A DNA stretch of 64,000 nucleotides from Fodinibacter sp963811825 (GTDB taxonomy: Bacteria > Actinomycetota > Actinomycetes > Actinomycetales > Dermatophilaceae): contig CAWESS010000019.1 in assembly GCA_963811825.1 (NCBI GenBank), forward strand, positions 273,771 to 337,770. The letters are read 5' to 3'. This document shows positions 36,629 to 45,944 of this stretch, piece by piece. The translations under genes were made by a program, and so were the position numbers. The notes below the pieces were generated by a model. That model had not been told where the DNA came from. It made no database searches and saw only the letters and a list, made by a program, of their open reading frames with translations. How positions within the stretch are numbered: the stretch's first letter is position 1; each line of letters opens with the position of its first letter.

Positions 36629-38227
36629 GTGATCACCGCTGCCTCCGTCGAGTTGCGTGCGGGCTCCCGCCTGCTCCTCGACGACGCGACCTTCCGCGTG
36701 GCGCCGGGTGACCGGGTGGGGCTCGTGGGCCGAAACGGTGCAGGCAAGACGACCCTGACCAAGGCCCTTGCGGGCGAGACCCATCCGGCGGCCGGGAGCA
36801 TCACGAGCAGTGGTCAGGTGGGCTACCTCCCCCAGGACCCCCGCGGTGTCGACCTCACGGTCACGGCCCGCGACCGCATCCTGTCCGCGCGAGGTCTTGA
36901 CGAGATCGTGCGCAACCTGCGGGCCTCCGAGCTGGCGATGGCCAGCCATGCCGGCGAGAAGCAGGACAAGGCGATGCGTCGCTACGGCCGCCTCGAAGGC
37001 GAGTTCGTGGCGGCGGGTGGGTATGCCGCCGAGTCCGAAGCGGCATCCATCGCGGGTGCGTTGGGCCTGGACGAGCGGGTGCTCGGCCAGACCCTCGGCA
37101 CCCTGTCGGGTGGTCAGCGACGCCGCATCGAGCTCGCCCGCATCCTCTTCTCGGGTGCCGAGACCCTGCTTCTCGACGAGCCGACCAACCACCTCGACGC
37201 CGACTCGATCACCTGGCTGCGCGACCACCTGAAGGGCTACAAGGGCGGCCTCGTCGTCATCTCGCACGACGTCGACCTGCTGGACGCCGTGGTCAACAAG
37301 GTCTTCCACCTCGACGCCAACCGCGGCGAGCTCGACCAGTACAACCTGGGCTGGAAGGCCTACCTCCAGCAGCGTGAGACCGACGAGCGCCGGCGCAAGC
37401 GCGAGCGGGCCAATGCCGAGAAGAAGGCCTCGGTGCTCATGGCCCAGGCCGACAAGATGCGCGCCAAGGCCACCAAGACCGTTGCCGCCCAGAACATGGC
37501 CCGCCGTGCCGAGCGGCTCCTGTCGGGGCTGGAGACCGAGCGGGCCCACGACAAGGTCGCCAAGCTGCGCTTCCCCAAGCCCTCACCGTGCGGCAAGACC
37601 CCGCTGCGGGCCACGGGCCTGTCGCGGTCGTACGGCTCGCAGGAGATCTTCACCGACGTCGACCTCGCGATCGACCGCGGCTCTCGCGTCGTGGTGCTCG
37701 GCCTCAACGGTGCCGGCAAGACGACCCTGCTGCGCATGCTCGCCGGGGTGGACGAGCCCGACACGGGCCAGGTCGAGCCGGGTCACGGCCTGAAGATCGG
37801 CTACTACGCCCAGGAGCACGAGAACCTCGACGTCGATCGCTCGGTGCTCGCGAACATGAAGTCCGCCGCCCCCGACCTCGGCGAGACCGACGTCCGCAAG
37901 GTGCTCGGCTCGTTCCTGTTCAGCGGTGACGACGTCGACAAGCCCGCGGGTGTGCTCTCCGGTGGCGAGAAGACCCGCCTGTCGCTGGCGCTGCTCGTCG
38001 TGTCCTCGGCCAACGTGCTGCTCCTGGACGAGCCCACCAACAACCTCGACCCGGCATCCCGCGAGGAGATCCTCGGTGCACTGCGCACGTACGAGGGTGC
38101 CGTCGTCCTCGTGACGCACGACGAGGGCGCGGTCGACGCCCTCGAGCCCGAGCGCATCCTGCTGTTGCCGGACGGGGTCGAGGACCTCTTCAGCACCGAC
38201 TACCGCGACCTCGTGACGCTGGCCTGA
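36629..38227 (+). CDS. ABC-F family ATPase
   Basis: Soluble duplicated ABC ATPase of 532 residues, without membrane parts, of the kind that acts on ribosomes. First domain: Walker A GRNGAGKTTLTKAL, signature LSGGQRRRIELARIL, Walker B LLLDEPTNHLD. A charged linker rich in Arg/Lys (ERRRKRERANAEKKASVLMAQADKMR region) is the P-site tRNA interaction motif of ABC-F proteins. Second domain: GLNGAGKTTLLRML, LSGGEKTRLSLALL, LLLDEPTNNLD. GTG 36629 has CGAAAGG at 7 bases; ATG 36557 would add 24 basic residues. Whether it gives antibiotic resistance or only helps translation cannot be told from sequence. Confidence 0.93.
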   Translation: MITAASVELRAGSRLLLDDATFRVAPGDRVGLVGRNGAGKTTLTKALAGETHPAAGSITSSGQVGYLPQDPRGVDLTVTARDRILSARGLDEIVRNLRASELAMASHAGEKQDKAMRRYGRLEGEFVAAGGYAAESEAASIAGALGLDERVLGQTLGTLSGGQRRRIELARILFSGAETLLLDEPTNHLDADSITWLRDHLKGYKGGLVVISHDVDLLDAVVNKVFHLDANRGELDQYNLGWKAYLQQRETDERRRKRERANAEKKASVLMAQADKMRAKATKTVAAQNMARRAERLLSGLETERAHDKVAKLRFPKPSPCGKTPLRATGLSRSYGSQEIFTDVDLAIDRGSRVVVLGLNGAGKTTLLRMLAGVDEPDTGQVEPGHGLKIGYYAQEHENLDVDRSVLANMKSAAPDLGETDVRKVLGSFLFSGDDVDKPAGVLSGGEKTRLSLALLVVSSANVLLLDEPTNNLDPASREEILGALRTYEGAVVLVTHDEGAVDALEPERILLLPDGVEDLFSTDYRDLVTLA

Positions 38228-38237
38228 GCCACTCGAC

Positions 38238-38265
38238 AGATCGGTAACCATGTGGTTACCTATCT
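38238..38265. promoter_or_regulatory. ArsR-type operator, near-perfect inverted repeat
   Basis: Core arms GGTAACCA and TGGTTACC are perfect and separated by TG. The outer AGAT and ATCT extend the symmetry, giving 12 of 13 paired positions per arm. It lies 2 bases before the regulator's ATG, so the protein would block its own transcription. Confidence 0.7.
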
Positions 38266-38267
38266 GC

Positions 38268-38645
38268 ATGGACGTCTTCGACGCGATCGCCGACCCGGTG
38301 CGCCGTGACCTCCTGCGCACGCTGACGGCGGGCAGTGCACGCGTGGTCGACCTCGCGGCGGAGCTGCCGATCAGCCGCCCCGCGGTGAGCAAGCACCTCC
38401 GCCTGCTGGCGGACGCCGGCCTGGTCCAGGCGCGGGACGTGGGCCGGGAACGGCACTACCGGGCGCGCCCCGACGCGCTCGCGCCCCTCGAGGTCTTCCT
38501 CGCCGAGATCGCGGCGGCCGGCGCCCGGCCGCCCGTCACCCCCACGATGCTCGACGCCCTCGACCTCGAGGTCCGACGCGTCGGGCGCGACCGAGTGCCG
38601 GCTGACCAGGACACCGACCATTCACACCCCAGGGAGACCGCATGA
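38268..38645 (+). CDS. ArsR-family transcriptional regulator
   Basis: 125-residue winged helix repressor of the ArsR family. The start MDVFDAIADPVRRDLLRTL is the usual N-terminus, with the helix-turn-helix VVDLAAELPISRPAVSKHLRLLADAGLV and wing RERHYRARPDAL. No metal-binding Cys cluster is visible; this type usually pairs with AHSA1/SRPBCC proteins. ATG 38268 is preferred over ATG 38250, which lies in the operator. Its stop overlaps the partner gene (ATGA). Confidence 0.93.
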   Translation: MDVFDAIADPVRRDLLRTLTAGSARVVDLAAELPISRPAVSKHLRLLADAGLVQARDVGRERHYRARPDALAPLEVFLAEIAAAGARPPVTPTMLDALDLEVRRVGRDRVPADQDTDHSHPRETA

Positions 38646-39166
38646 CCAGTCACGAACTCCGACCCGTCGGCCGACGCGAGGAACGCGACGGCCGTCCCAC
38701 GCTCGTCCTCGAGCGCACGTTCCGGGCACCCGCCGGCGACGTCTGGGCGGCAGTGACCGAACCCGAGCGCCTCGTGCGGTGGATCGGCACGTGGAGCGGT
38801 GACCCGGCATCCGGCGCCGTGATGTTCCGGATGACCGCCGAGGGTGAGGACGTCGCGGCCGAGGCCGTGACGATCCACGAGTGCGACCCCCCGAGGAGGC
38901 TCGAGCTCACCATCGCGAACGCCGCCGACGCTTCCGGCCAGTGGCACCTCGAGCTCGACCTCACCGAGGCCGCCGGGGTCACGACCCTGACCTTCGCGCA
39001 GCGACTGCACGACCCGGCGCTGGCCAAGGACGTCGGGCCCGGCTGGGAGTACTACCTCGACCGGCTCGTCGCGGCCCAGGCGGGAGAGGACGTCGCGGCC
39101 GTGGCCTGGCCCGACTACGAGGGCATGTCGACGTACTACGAGCCGCTGTTCACCGACCCGTCCTGA
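38642..39166 (+). CDS. AHSA1/SRPBCC family protein
   Basis: 174-residue START-like protein (activator of Hsp90 ATPase homologue 1-like). Family pattern: LVLERTFRAPAGDVWAAVTEPERLVRWIG, then a beta-rich core, and GWEYYLDRLVAAQAG near the end. These proteins form a deep hydrophobic pocket; the ligand here is unknown. Overlap with the ArsR gene indicates a two-gene, autoregulated unit, a very common pairing. Confidence 0.9.
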   Translation: MTSHELRPVGRREERDGRPTLVLERTFRAPAGDVWAAVTEPERLVRWIGTWSGDPASGAVMFRMTAEGEDVAAEAVTIHECDPPRRLELTIANAADASGQWHLELDLTEAAGVTTLTFAQRLHDPALAKDVGPGWEYYLDRLVAAQAGEDVAAVAWPDYEGMSTYYEPLFTDPS

Positions 39167-39192
39167 CGCCGCTGCGCCAGCCCTCAGCCGGA

Positions 39193-40578
39193 TCAGCCCG
39201 GGATCGCGGGCAGCTTCGTGAGCGCCTGGGCCACCGCCTCCTGCAGCTCGGTGTCCTCCCACGTGTGGTCGACGAGGTCGCCACGCAGGTAGGCGTCGTA
39301 GGCGGGCAGGTCGAGGTGTCCGTGGCCGCAGAGAGCCGTGAGGATGACCTTCTCCTCGCCGGTCTCGATGCAGCGGATGGCCTCCTCGACGGCCGCGGCC
39401 AGCGCGTGCGTCGGCTCAGGAGCGGGGACGATGCCCTCGGTGCGGGCGAAGAGCACCCCGGCGGCGAAGCAGTCCTTCTGGGTCTTGGCCTGCGCCTCGA
39501 TCATCCCCTCCTCGTAGAGGTGGCTGATGAGCGGGCTCATGCCGTGGTAGCGCAGCCCGCCGGCGTGGATCGGGTCGGGGATGAAGTCGTGGCCCAGGGT
39601 GTGCATCTTCAGCAGCGGCGTGAGCCCGGCGACGTCGCCGAAGTCGTAGGCGTAGGTGCCCTGGGTCAGGGAGGGGCAGGATGCCGGCTCGACGGCGCGG
39701 ATCACCGGGCCCACCCCGCCCGCGGCGAGCTTCTCGCGGATGAACGGGAAGGTCAGGCCGCCGAAGTTGGAGCCGCCGCCGGTGCACCCGACGATGAGGT
39801 CGACGGTCTCGTCGATCTTCGCGAGCTGGAGCAGGGCCTCCTCGCCGATGATCGTCTGGTGCAGCAGCACGTGGTTCAGCACCGAGCCCAGGGCGTAGTT
39901 GGCGTTGGGGTCCTGCGCGGCGACCTCGACGGCCTCGCTGATCGCCAGGCCGAGGGAGCCGGGGGAGTGGGGGTCGCTCGCGAGCATCGTGCGGCCGGCC
40001 TGCGTGAGGTCGGACGGGCTCGGGTGCACCGTGCCCCCGAAGGTCTCCATCATGATCTTGCGGTAGGGCTTGGCGTCGTAGGAGGCCCGCACCTGCCAGA
40101 TCTCGCACTCGAGGTCGAACTGCGCGCAGGCGAAGGCGAGCGAGGTGCCCCACTGTCCCGCACCCGTCTCGGTCGTGAGCTTCCGGATGCCGGCGCGCGC
40201 GTTGTAGTACGCCTGCGGCACCGCGGTGTTCGGCTTGTGGGACCCGGCCGGCGAGACCCCCTCGTACTTGTAGTAGATGCGCGCCGGGGTGCCGAGGGCC
40301 TTCTCGAGCCGGTGGGCCCGGAACAGGGGAGAGGGCCGCCAGAGCCGGTAGACGTCCTGCACCTCCTGCGGGATGTCGATGTACTGCTCGGTCGACACCT
40401 CCTGGGCGATGAGGTCCATCGGGAAGATCGCCGAGAGGTCATCGGGGCCGACGGGCTGACCCGTGCCCGGGTGCAGCGGCGGAGGGGGCGGCGTCGGGAG
40501 GTCGTGGAGGATGTTGTACCAGCGGGTCGGCATCTCGTCCTCGTCGAGCAGGACCTTGTGGCGCAGCGGTGCGGACAC
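39193..40578 (-). CDS. TrpB2-type tryptophan synthase beta-like PLP enzyme
   Basis: 461-residue fold-type II PLP enzyme of the TrpB2 subgroup, which exists without an adjacent trpA. The Schiff-base Lys lies in SPAGSHKPNTA, the phosphate-binding loop is CTGGGSNFGG, and the extended N-terminus VLLDEDEMPTRWYNILHDLP is diagnostic of TrpB2. It should join indole and serine to make tryptophan, or salvage indole. GTG 40578 has GAGGAA about 8 bases upstream and is favoured over 40629. No trp operon genes are near. Confidence 0.92.
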   Translation of the reverse strand: MSAPLRHKVLLDEDEMPTRWYNILHDLPTPPPPPLHPGTGQPVGPDDLSAIFPMDLIAQEVSTEQYIDIPQEVQDVYRLWRPSPLFRAHRLEKALGTPARIYYKYEGVSPAGSHKPNTAVPQAYYNARAGIRKLTTETGAGQWGTSLAFACAQFDLECEIWQVRASYDAKPYRKIMMETFGGTVHPSPSDLTQAGRTMLASDPHSPGSLGLAISEAVEVAAQDPNANYALGSVLNHVLLHQTIIGEEALLQLAKIDETVDLIVGCTGGGSNFGGLTFPFIREKLAAGGVGPVIRAVEPASCPSLTQGTYAYDFGDVAGLTPLLKMHTLGHDFIPDPIHAGGLRYHGMSPLISHLYEEGMIEAQAKTQKDCFAAGVLFARTEGIVPAPEPTHALAAAVEEAIRCIETGEEKVILTALCGHGHLDLPAYDAYLRGDLVDHTWEDTELQEAVAQALTKLPAIPG

Positions 40579-40739
40579 GGTGGGTTCCTCCCTCTCCGGC
40601 GCCCGCCCCGGCGGCGTCGCCGCGGCCATCCTTCAAGGCCGGTCCGGGTCCGCACAAGGGGGTGACCACGAACGACCGCGGAACACCTGTCGGTGCGCGG
40701 TGGTTGACTGGACGGCGACGACGACGAGGAGCACCGACG

Positions 40740-42638
40740 GTGAGCATGTACGGCTGGCAGGCGCTGCACAGCCTGACCCGGGACGCGAGTGTCAAGGAAC
40801 GCCGGCTGACCCCCGGCACGACCAGGCGGGTGCTCGGCTACGCGCGCCCCTACAAGGTGGCGATCGCCTGGTTCCTCGGGCTGGTCGTCGTCGAGTCGGT
40901 GCTCGTCGTGGCCACGCCGCTGCTGCTCAAGTCGCTCATCGACGACGGCATCTACCCCAAGGACTCCGCGGTCGTCGTGCGCCTGTCGCTCTACGTCGCC
41001 GCCATCGCGGTGGTCAGTGCCGTCCTCACCCTCGTCGAGCGCTGGTTCTCCGCCCGCATCGGGGAGGGACTCATCTACGACCTGCGCACGCAGGTGTTCT
41101 CCCACGTGCTGCGCCAGCCCGTCGCCTTCTTCACCCGGGCCCAGACCGGCGCCCTCGTGACGCGCCTGGGCAATGACGTCATCGGGGCACAGCAGGCCTT
41201 CACCTCGGTGCTCTCCAGCGTCGTGAGCAACGCCATCACCCTCGTGCTCATCCTCATCGCGATGGGCACCCTCTCGTGGCAGCTGACCCTCGCCGCCCTG
41301 GCCCTGGTGCCCTTCTTCCTCCTGCCGGCCCGGTTCATGGGGCGGCGCCTCGCGAGCCTGGCCCACGAGCAGATGGTGCAGAACGCCGACCTCGGCACCC
41401 GGATGACCGAGCGGTTCAACGTCGCCGGCGCCCTGCTCGTCAAGCTCTTCGGGCGTCCGGCGGTCGAGGACGAGGAGTATGCCGTCCGCGCGGCCCGGGT
41501 GCGCGACATCGGGGTGCGCATCGCCGTCAACCGCTCCGTGTTCCTGGTGGCGCTCACCCTCGTCGCCTCACTGGCGACGGCGATGGTCTACGGCTTCGGT
41601 GGCCTCATGGCCGTGGGCGGCACCCTCACGGTCGGCACCCTCATCGCGCTGACCGCGCTCCTGGCCCGCCTCTACGGGCCGCTCACCGCCATCTCGAACG
41701 TCCGGGTCGACATCATGACCGCGCTGGTGTCCTTCGAGCGGGTCTTCGAGGTGCTCGACCTGAAACCGCTCGTCGCCGAGTCCTCCGACGCGCGGCCGGT
41801 GCCTCCGGGGCCGGTGCGCGTCGAGGTCGACGGCGTCGCCTTCTCCTACCCGTCCGCTGACGAGGTCTCGCTCGCATCCCTGGAGAGCACCGCCTCCGGC
41901 GACCGCCGGGGGAGCGGCCCGGTGCTGCACGAGGTGTCGTTCACCGTCGAGCCGGGCCAGCTCGTCGCCCTCGTGGGTCCGAGCGGCGCGGGCAAGACGA
42001 CGATCACCTCGCTCGTCGCCCGCCTGTACGACCCCACCGCCGGTGCCATCCGCATCAACGGCATCGACCTGCGGGACGTCTCCACCGAGTCCCTGCACGA
42101 CGCGGTCGGGGTCGTCACCCAGGATGCCCACCTCTTCCACGACACCATCCGGGCCAACCTCGCGTATGCCGCACCGCAGGCCTCGGAGGCCGACATGGTC
42201 GCGGCCCTGAAGGCCGCCCAGGTCTGGCCCCTCGTCGACTCCCTGCCCTCCGGCCTGGACACCGTCGTGGGGGACCGGGGCCACCGGCTGTCCGGCGGAG
42301 AGAAGCAGCGCCTGGCCATCGCCCGGCTGCTGCTCAAGGGCCCCGGCCTCGTCGTGCTCGACGAAGCCACGGCACACCTCGACAGTGAGTCCGAGCACGC
42401 CCTCCAGCGGGCCCTGGACGAGGCCCTGCGCAACCGGTCGGCGCTGGTCATCGCCCACCGCCTGTCCACGATCCGGCACGCCGACCTCATCCTCGTCGTC
42501 GACGACGGGCGCATCGTCGAACGTGGCACCCACGCGCAGCTCGTCGCCACCGGGGGCCTGTACAGCGAGCTCTACCGCACCCAGTTCGACGACGAGCTCG
42601 GCGAGGTCCTCGACCACCCCGTGGACGCCCGCACCTGA
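40740..42638 (+). CDS. ABC transporter, fused membrane and ATPase domains (type I exporter)
   Basis: 632-residue half-transporter. The membrane domain has six helices (about residues 35-340), then an ATPase domain with Walker A GPSGAGKTTITSL, Q-loop VGVVTQDAHLF, signature LSGGEKQRLAIARLL, Walker B LVVLDEATAHLD and H-loop VIAHRLSTIRHAD. It would work as a homodimer. Substrate unknown; drugs or lipids are typical for the family. The start GTG 40740 lies 8 bases after GAGGAG; ATG 40746 is the alternative. Divergent from TrpB2 across a 161-base spacer in which I see no clear promoter. Confidence 0.91.
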   Translation: MSMYGWQALHSLTRDASVKERRLTPGTTRRVLGYARPYKVAIAWFLGLVVVESVLVVATPLLLKSLIDDGIYPKDSAVVVRLSLYVAAIAVVSAVLTLVERWFSARIGEGLIYDLRTQVFSHVLRQPVAFFTRAQTGALVTRLGNDVIGAQQAFTSVLSSVVSNAITLVLILIAMGTLSWQLTLAALALVPFFLLPARFMGRRLASLAHEQMVQNADLGTRMTERFNVAGALLVKLFGRPAVEDEEYAVRAARVRDIGVRIAVNRSVFLVALTLVASLATAMVYGFGGLMAVGGTLTVGTLIALTALLARLYGPLTAISNVRVDIMTALVSFERVFEVLDLKPLVAESSDARPVPPGPVRVEVDGVAFSYPSADEVSLASLESTASGDRRGSGPVLHEVSFTVEPGQLVALVGPSGAGKTTITSLVARLYDPTAGAIRINGIDLRDVSTESLHDAVGVVTQDAHLFHDTIRANLAYAAPQASEADMVAALKAAQVWPLVDSLPSGLDTVVGDRGHRLSGGEKQRLAIARLLLKGPGLVVLDEATAHLDSESEHALQRALDEALRNRSALVIAHRLSTIRHADLILVVDDGRIVERGTHAQLVATGGLYSELYRTQFDDELGEVLDHPVDART

Positions 42639-42660
42639 GGCCGGCCGCGGCCCGGCTCGA
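42637..42660. terminator. GC-rich inverted repeat between converging genes
   Basis: Sequence after the exporter stop pairs GAGGCCGG with CCGGCTC around a GC-rich loop. There is no T-tract. It may act as a bidirectional terminator with the DUF2252 gene. Confidence 0.25.
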
Positions 42661-42677
42661 CCGTTCCTGCGCGTCGG

Positions 42678-44024
42678 TCAGATGGGAGCGACGTGCTCCA
42701 GCAGGCCCCCACGAAATGCGTCGACGAAGAGCCGGTGGTCCTCCCGCGCCTGCTTCGCATAGTCGTGAGCGAAGGTCGTCATCGCGGCCACCAGCCCGTC
42801 GACGTCCCCGCCGATGGCCGCGCCGACGGCATCCTCGACGCTGACCGTGACGAGGTCCTGGTCCGACTCGGAGTCAGCGACGCAGTGGATCTTGGCCGTG
42901 GCGCGTCCCAGCTGGGGCACGAGCACCGCGAGGTCGTCGGGCTCTGAGACGTCGTCCCAGTCGAGGTCGGCCTCGTACGGCGACACCTCGCTGACGACGT
43001 AGCCCACCGGCCCGTCCGCCCCGGGCAGGGTGGCCCAGCCCAGGAACCGGTCGGCGTGCGCCTGCAGCGCCCGCTGCGAGATCGCGGTGCGGTGACCGTG
43101 GTGCTCGAAGTAGCCGGCGCCGCGCTCCTCGCGCACGACCCGGCTCGGGGCAGCGACGTTGCCCTGCTTCATGGACAGCACGACGTCGTTGTCCAGTGCT
43201 TGGCTGAAACCCTCGATGAGGATGCTGTAGGCGGGAAGGCCGGCGCTCCCGATCCCGAGGCCCGAGCGTCCGATCACGTCAAGGACGTCGAAGGTGACCG
43301 TCCCCCGGTGGGTGTGCGGCAGCGTCTCGAGGTAGGCCCGGAACGCGTCCAGCACTGCCTCGGTCTCCTTCGCCTCCAGCCGGCGTACGACGGAGGCCTC
43401 GGCGAAGCGTCGCCGGTAGTCCTCGACGACCGTCATCGACTCGAGCATCCCGAACCTCGTGGAGAGCTTGGCCCGGCGCAGGGCGTCGAGCACCGCACCC
43501 TCGGCCGTGTCGAGGGTCAGGGCCCACTCGGTGTCGTCGGGGACGTGGCGGTAGTGCTCGACCTGGTCGACGTAGGCGCGAACGTAGGCGGCGACGAGGT
43601 CGTCGATCACGTCATCGGGAAGCGCCTTCTGCCAGCAGAGCAGTGCCAGGCTGGCGACGAAGCGCGCCAGGTCCCACGTCCAGTGCCCGAGGTAGGCCTC
43701 GTCGAAGTCGTTGACGTCGAAGACCAGGCGGCCGTCCGCGTCGAGGTAGGTGCCGAAGTTCTGGGCGTGCAGGTCGCCCTGGATCCACACCCTGGCGCTG
43801 TCCTCGTCGACCCACTCGCTGTCGAACCCGGCGTACCCCCCGCCCTCGCCGACATCCGCGTAGAACAGGCAGGCGGTTCCGCGGTAGAAGGCGAACGGGT
43901 CGCGGGCCATCTTGCGGAACTTGGTGCGGAACCCGTGCGGGTCGTGTTGCATGAGCGGCTCGAAGGCCTCGAGCAGCGAGGACACGATGAGGTGGGACCG
44001 CTCGTCTGAGGTGGGCTCGGGCAT
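42678..44024 (-). CDS. DUF2252 family protein
   Basis: 448-residue soluble protein of the DUF2252 family. It resembles an aminoglycoside-phosphotransferase/kinase fold: IQGDLHAQNFGTY looks like a catalytic loop, and FDVNDFDEAYLG like a metal-binding segment. The N-terminal MARDPFAFYRGTACLFY is a family hallmark. ATG 44024 begins MPEPTSDERS and has AAGGG upstream. A phosphotransfer function is inferred from these motifs only; no substrate is known. Confidence 0.88.
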   Translation of the reverse strand: MPEPTSDERSHLIVSSLLEAFEPLMQHDPHGFRTKFRKMARDPFAFYRGTACLFYADVGEGGGYAGFDSEWVDEDSARVWIQGDLHAQNFGTYLDADGRLVFDVNDFDEAYLGHWTWDLARFVASLALLCWQKALPDDVIDDLVAAYVRAYVDQVEHYRHVPDDTEWALTLDTAEGAVLDALRRAKLSTRFGMLESMTVVEDYRRRFAEASVVRRLEAKETEAVLDAFRAYLETLPHTHRGTVTFDVLDVIGRSGLGIGSAGLPAYSILIEGFSQALDNDVVLSMKQGNVAAPSRVVREERGAGYFEHHGHRTAISQRALQAHADRFLGWATLPGADGPVGYVVSEVSPYEADLDWDDVSEPDDLAVLVPQLGRATAKIHCVADSESDQDLVTVSVEDAVGAAIGGDVDGLVAAMTTFAHDYAKQAREDHRLFVDAFRGGLLEHVAPI

Positions 44025-44116
44025 GAGGCACCCTTGCACACGCCTGCGTGCGAGCCCAAGCGCAACGAGTGACCAAGCACCTCGTCCCTGAGTACGACGG
44101 CCGAGCCCGCCCTCGG

Positions 44117-44908
44117 CTACTCGTCCTCCTCGTCCCAGATGCGGGTCTTCTTCGGCTTGGCGGGGTACTGCTCCGGGTTCTCGGCCCGCAGCTCGCGGCG
44201 GATGCCGAACCACACGAGGACGAAGCCCAGCGCCATCGTCAGCCACCACTGGTAGGCGTAGGCCAGGTGGGCACCGAGGGAGCGGTCGGGCTCGCCCAGC
44301 GGCTCCGGGCGGTCGGGTTCGGCGCCGTCGGCCGTGCGCTCGGTCTCGAGGAGCACGTAGTCGGGCAGCACGTCGGTCAGCCCGAGCTCGGCTGCCGCCT
44401 CCGGCACGTTGATGCTCGCCACCGTCCCTGTCACGGCCTCCTTGCCGCGCGATGCCTCGCCCTGGCGCACCCAGCCCGTCACGGTCACCTCCTCCTCGGG
44501 CGCGGGAGGCACCGCTGGCAGGACGCTCGCCCCCTCGTCGGAGGGGCGCACGAAACCGCGGTTGACGACGAGGGCCGGCCCCCCGGCATCCGGCCGAAGG
44601 CCCCACAGGACCTCGAGGCCGGCCTCGCCGTCGAGGGTGCGACCACGCACGAAGACAGGGCCTGCGTCGTACGTCCCGGTGACCGTGACGCGGCGCCACT
44701 CGTCCTGCGGAGCCAGCCCGGCGGGGGTCAGGACCTCACCGATCGGCACGGGCTGCGCCCGGTAGTGCTCGTCGAGCCGCTCGTTGCGTTCGGCCTTGGC
44801 GAGGTGGCGGTCGTACTGCCACCAGCCCAGGTGGTAGCAGGCGACGGCGAACAGGGCCGCGAGGAGGAGAGCACCCAACCAGCGAGGAGTCACCAGCCGC
44901 CTGAACAC
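44117..44908 (-). CDS. SURF1-family cytochrome oxidase biogenesis protein
   Basis: 263-residue membrane protein with an N-terminal transmembrane helix (WLGALLLAALFAVACYHLGWWQ, about residues 10-30) and a second near the C-terminus (YQWWLTMALGFVLVWFGIRRE), flanking an extracytoplasmic domain with the SURF1 pattern LVVNRGFV. It helps insert heme A into cytochrome c oxidase, matching ctaA and ctaB in this window. The start GTG 44908 is preferred because TAGCGT lies exactly 7 bases upstream; GTG 44917 in frame is the alternative. Confidence 0.88.
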   Translation of the reverse strand: MFRRLVTPRWLGALLLAALFAVACYHLGWWQYDRHLAKAERNERLDEHYRAQPVPIGEVLTPAGLAPQDEWRRVTVTGTYDAGPVFVRGRTLDGEAGLEVLWGLRPDAGGPALVVNRGFVRPSDEGASVLPAVPPAPEEEVTVTGWVRQGEASRGKEAVTGTVASINVPEAAAELGLTDVLPDYVLLETERTADGAEPDRPEPLGEPDRSLGAHLAYAYQWWLTMALGFVLVWFGIRRELRAENPEQYPAKPKKTRIWDEEDE

Positions 44909-44915
44909 CCGTGCC

Positions 44916-44934
44916 ACGCTACCCGTCGTACATT
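44916..44934. promoter_or_regulatory. divergent leaderless promoters of SURF1 and moaA
   Basis: Minus strand TAGCGT (44916-44921) precedes GTG 44908 by 7 bases. Plus strand TACATT (44929-44934) precedes ATG 44943 by 8 bases. Both fit in a 34-base spacer. Confidence 0.45.
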
Positions 44935-44942
44935 GGTCTCCT

Positions 44943-45944
44943 ATGACCGACCTCCCAGCCCCTCGCCTGCTCGACCAGTTCGGGCGGGCCGGTCGTGACC
45001 TGCGCGTGTCCGTCACCGACCGCTGCAACCTGCGCTGCAGCTACTGCATGCCGGCCGAGGGCCTGGACTGGCTGCCCAAACCCGAGATGCTCACCGACGA
45101 CGAGCTCGTGCGGGTGGTCGACGTCATGGTGGGTCTCGGCGTCACCCAGGTGCGACTCACGGGCGGTGAGCCCATGCTGCGGCGCAGCCTGGTCGACGTC
45201 GTGCGCCGCATCGCCGAGCTCGATCCCCGCCCGCGCATCGCCATGACCACGAACGGCATCGGCCTGGACCGCCTCGCCGCGCCCCTCGCCGCGGCGGGCC
45301 TGGACCGGGTCAACGTCAGCCTCGACACCATCGACCCCGAGCACTTCTCCGGGCTGACCCGTCGCGACCGGTTCAACGACGTCGTCGCGGGACTCAAGGC
45401 GGCCTCGGACGCCGGGCTCACCCCGGTCAAGGTCAACGCCGTCGCGATGCGGGGGGTCAACGACGCCGACGTGCCCGACCTGCTGCGGTGGTGCCTCGAC
45501 CGCGGCTACGACCTGCGCTTCATCGAGCAGATGCCGCTCGACGCCCAGCACGCGTGGGACCGCACGCAGATGGTGTCGCAGGCCGAGATCCTCGAGCGGC
45601 TGGGGGAGCGCTTCCGCCTCACGCCCGTTCAGGAGCGGGGGAGCGCGCCCGCCGAGCTGTTCCTCGTCGACGGCGGTCCGGCCACCGTGGGCGTCATCGC
45701 CAGCGTGTCGGCGCCGTTCTGCGGCAGCTGCGACCGGGTGCGGCTCACGGCCGACGGTCAGCTGCGCAACTGCCTGTTCGCCCGCCGTGAGGTCGACCTG
45801 CGGGGGCCGCTGCGCGCCGGTGCGACCGACACCGAGCTCGCGGACCTCATCATCGCCGAGATGTGGGCCAAGAAGGCCGGACACGGCATCGACCGGCCCG
45901 ACTTCGAGCAGCCGGAGCGACCGATGTCAGCGATCGGTGGGTGA
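44943..45944 (+). CDS. moaA: GTP 3',8-cyclase (molybdenum cofactor biosynthesis)
   Basis: Radical SAM enzyme for the first step of molybdopterin synthesis from GTP, 333 residues. The N-terminal cluster motif is CNLRCSYC, the SAM-binding region is TGGEPMLR, and the C-terminal cluster has CGSCDRVRLTADGQLRNCLF. The protein ends at MSAIGG, where the conserved C-terminal Gly-Gly tail should be. No other moa/moe genes are adjacent. Its last 18 bases overlap the 3' end of the convergent DUF3099 gene. Confidence 0.96.
   Translation: MTDLPAPRLLDQFGRAGRDLRVSVTDRCNLRCSYCMPAEGLDWLPKPEMLTDDELVRVVDVMVGLGVTQVRLTGGEPMLRRSLVDVVRRIAELDPRPRIAMTTNGIGLDRLAAPLAAAGLDRVNVSLDTIDPEHFSGLTRRDRFNDVVAGLKAASDAGLTPVKVNAVAMRGVNDADVPDLLRWCLDRGYDLRFIEQMPLDAQHAWDRTQMVSQAEILERLGERFRLTPVQERGSAPAELFLVDGGPATVGVIASVSAPFCGSCDRVRLTADGQLRNCLFARREVDLRGPLRAGATDTELADLIIAEMWAKKAGHGIDRPDFEQPERPMSAIGG

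Noticed and set aside
45927..45944. The 18-base tail-to-tail overlap of moaA and the DUF3099 gene as an antisense regulatory device.
   Set aside because: Both C-termini look normal for their families and short convergent overlaps are common in compact genomes.
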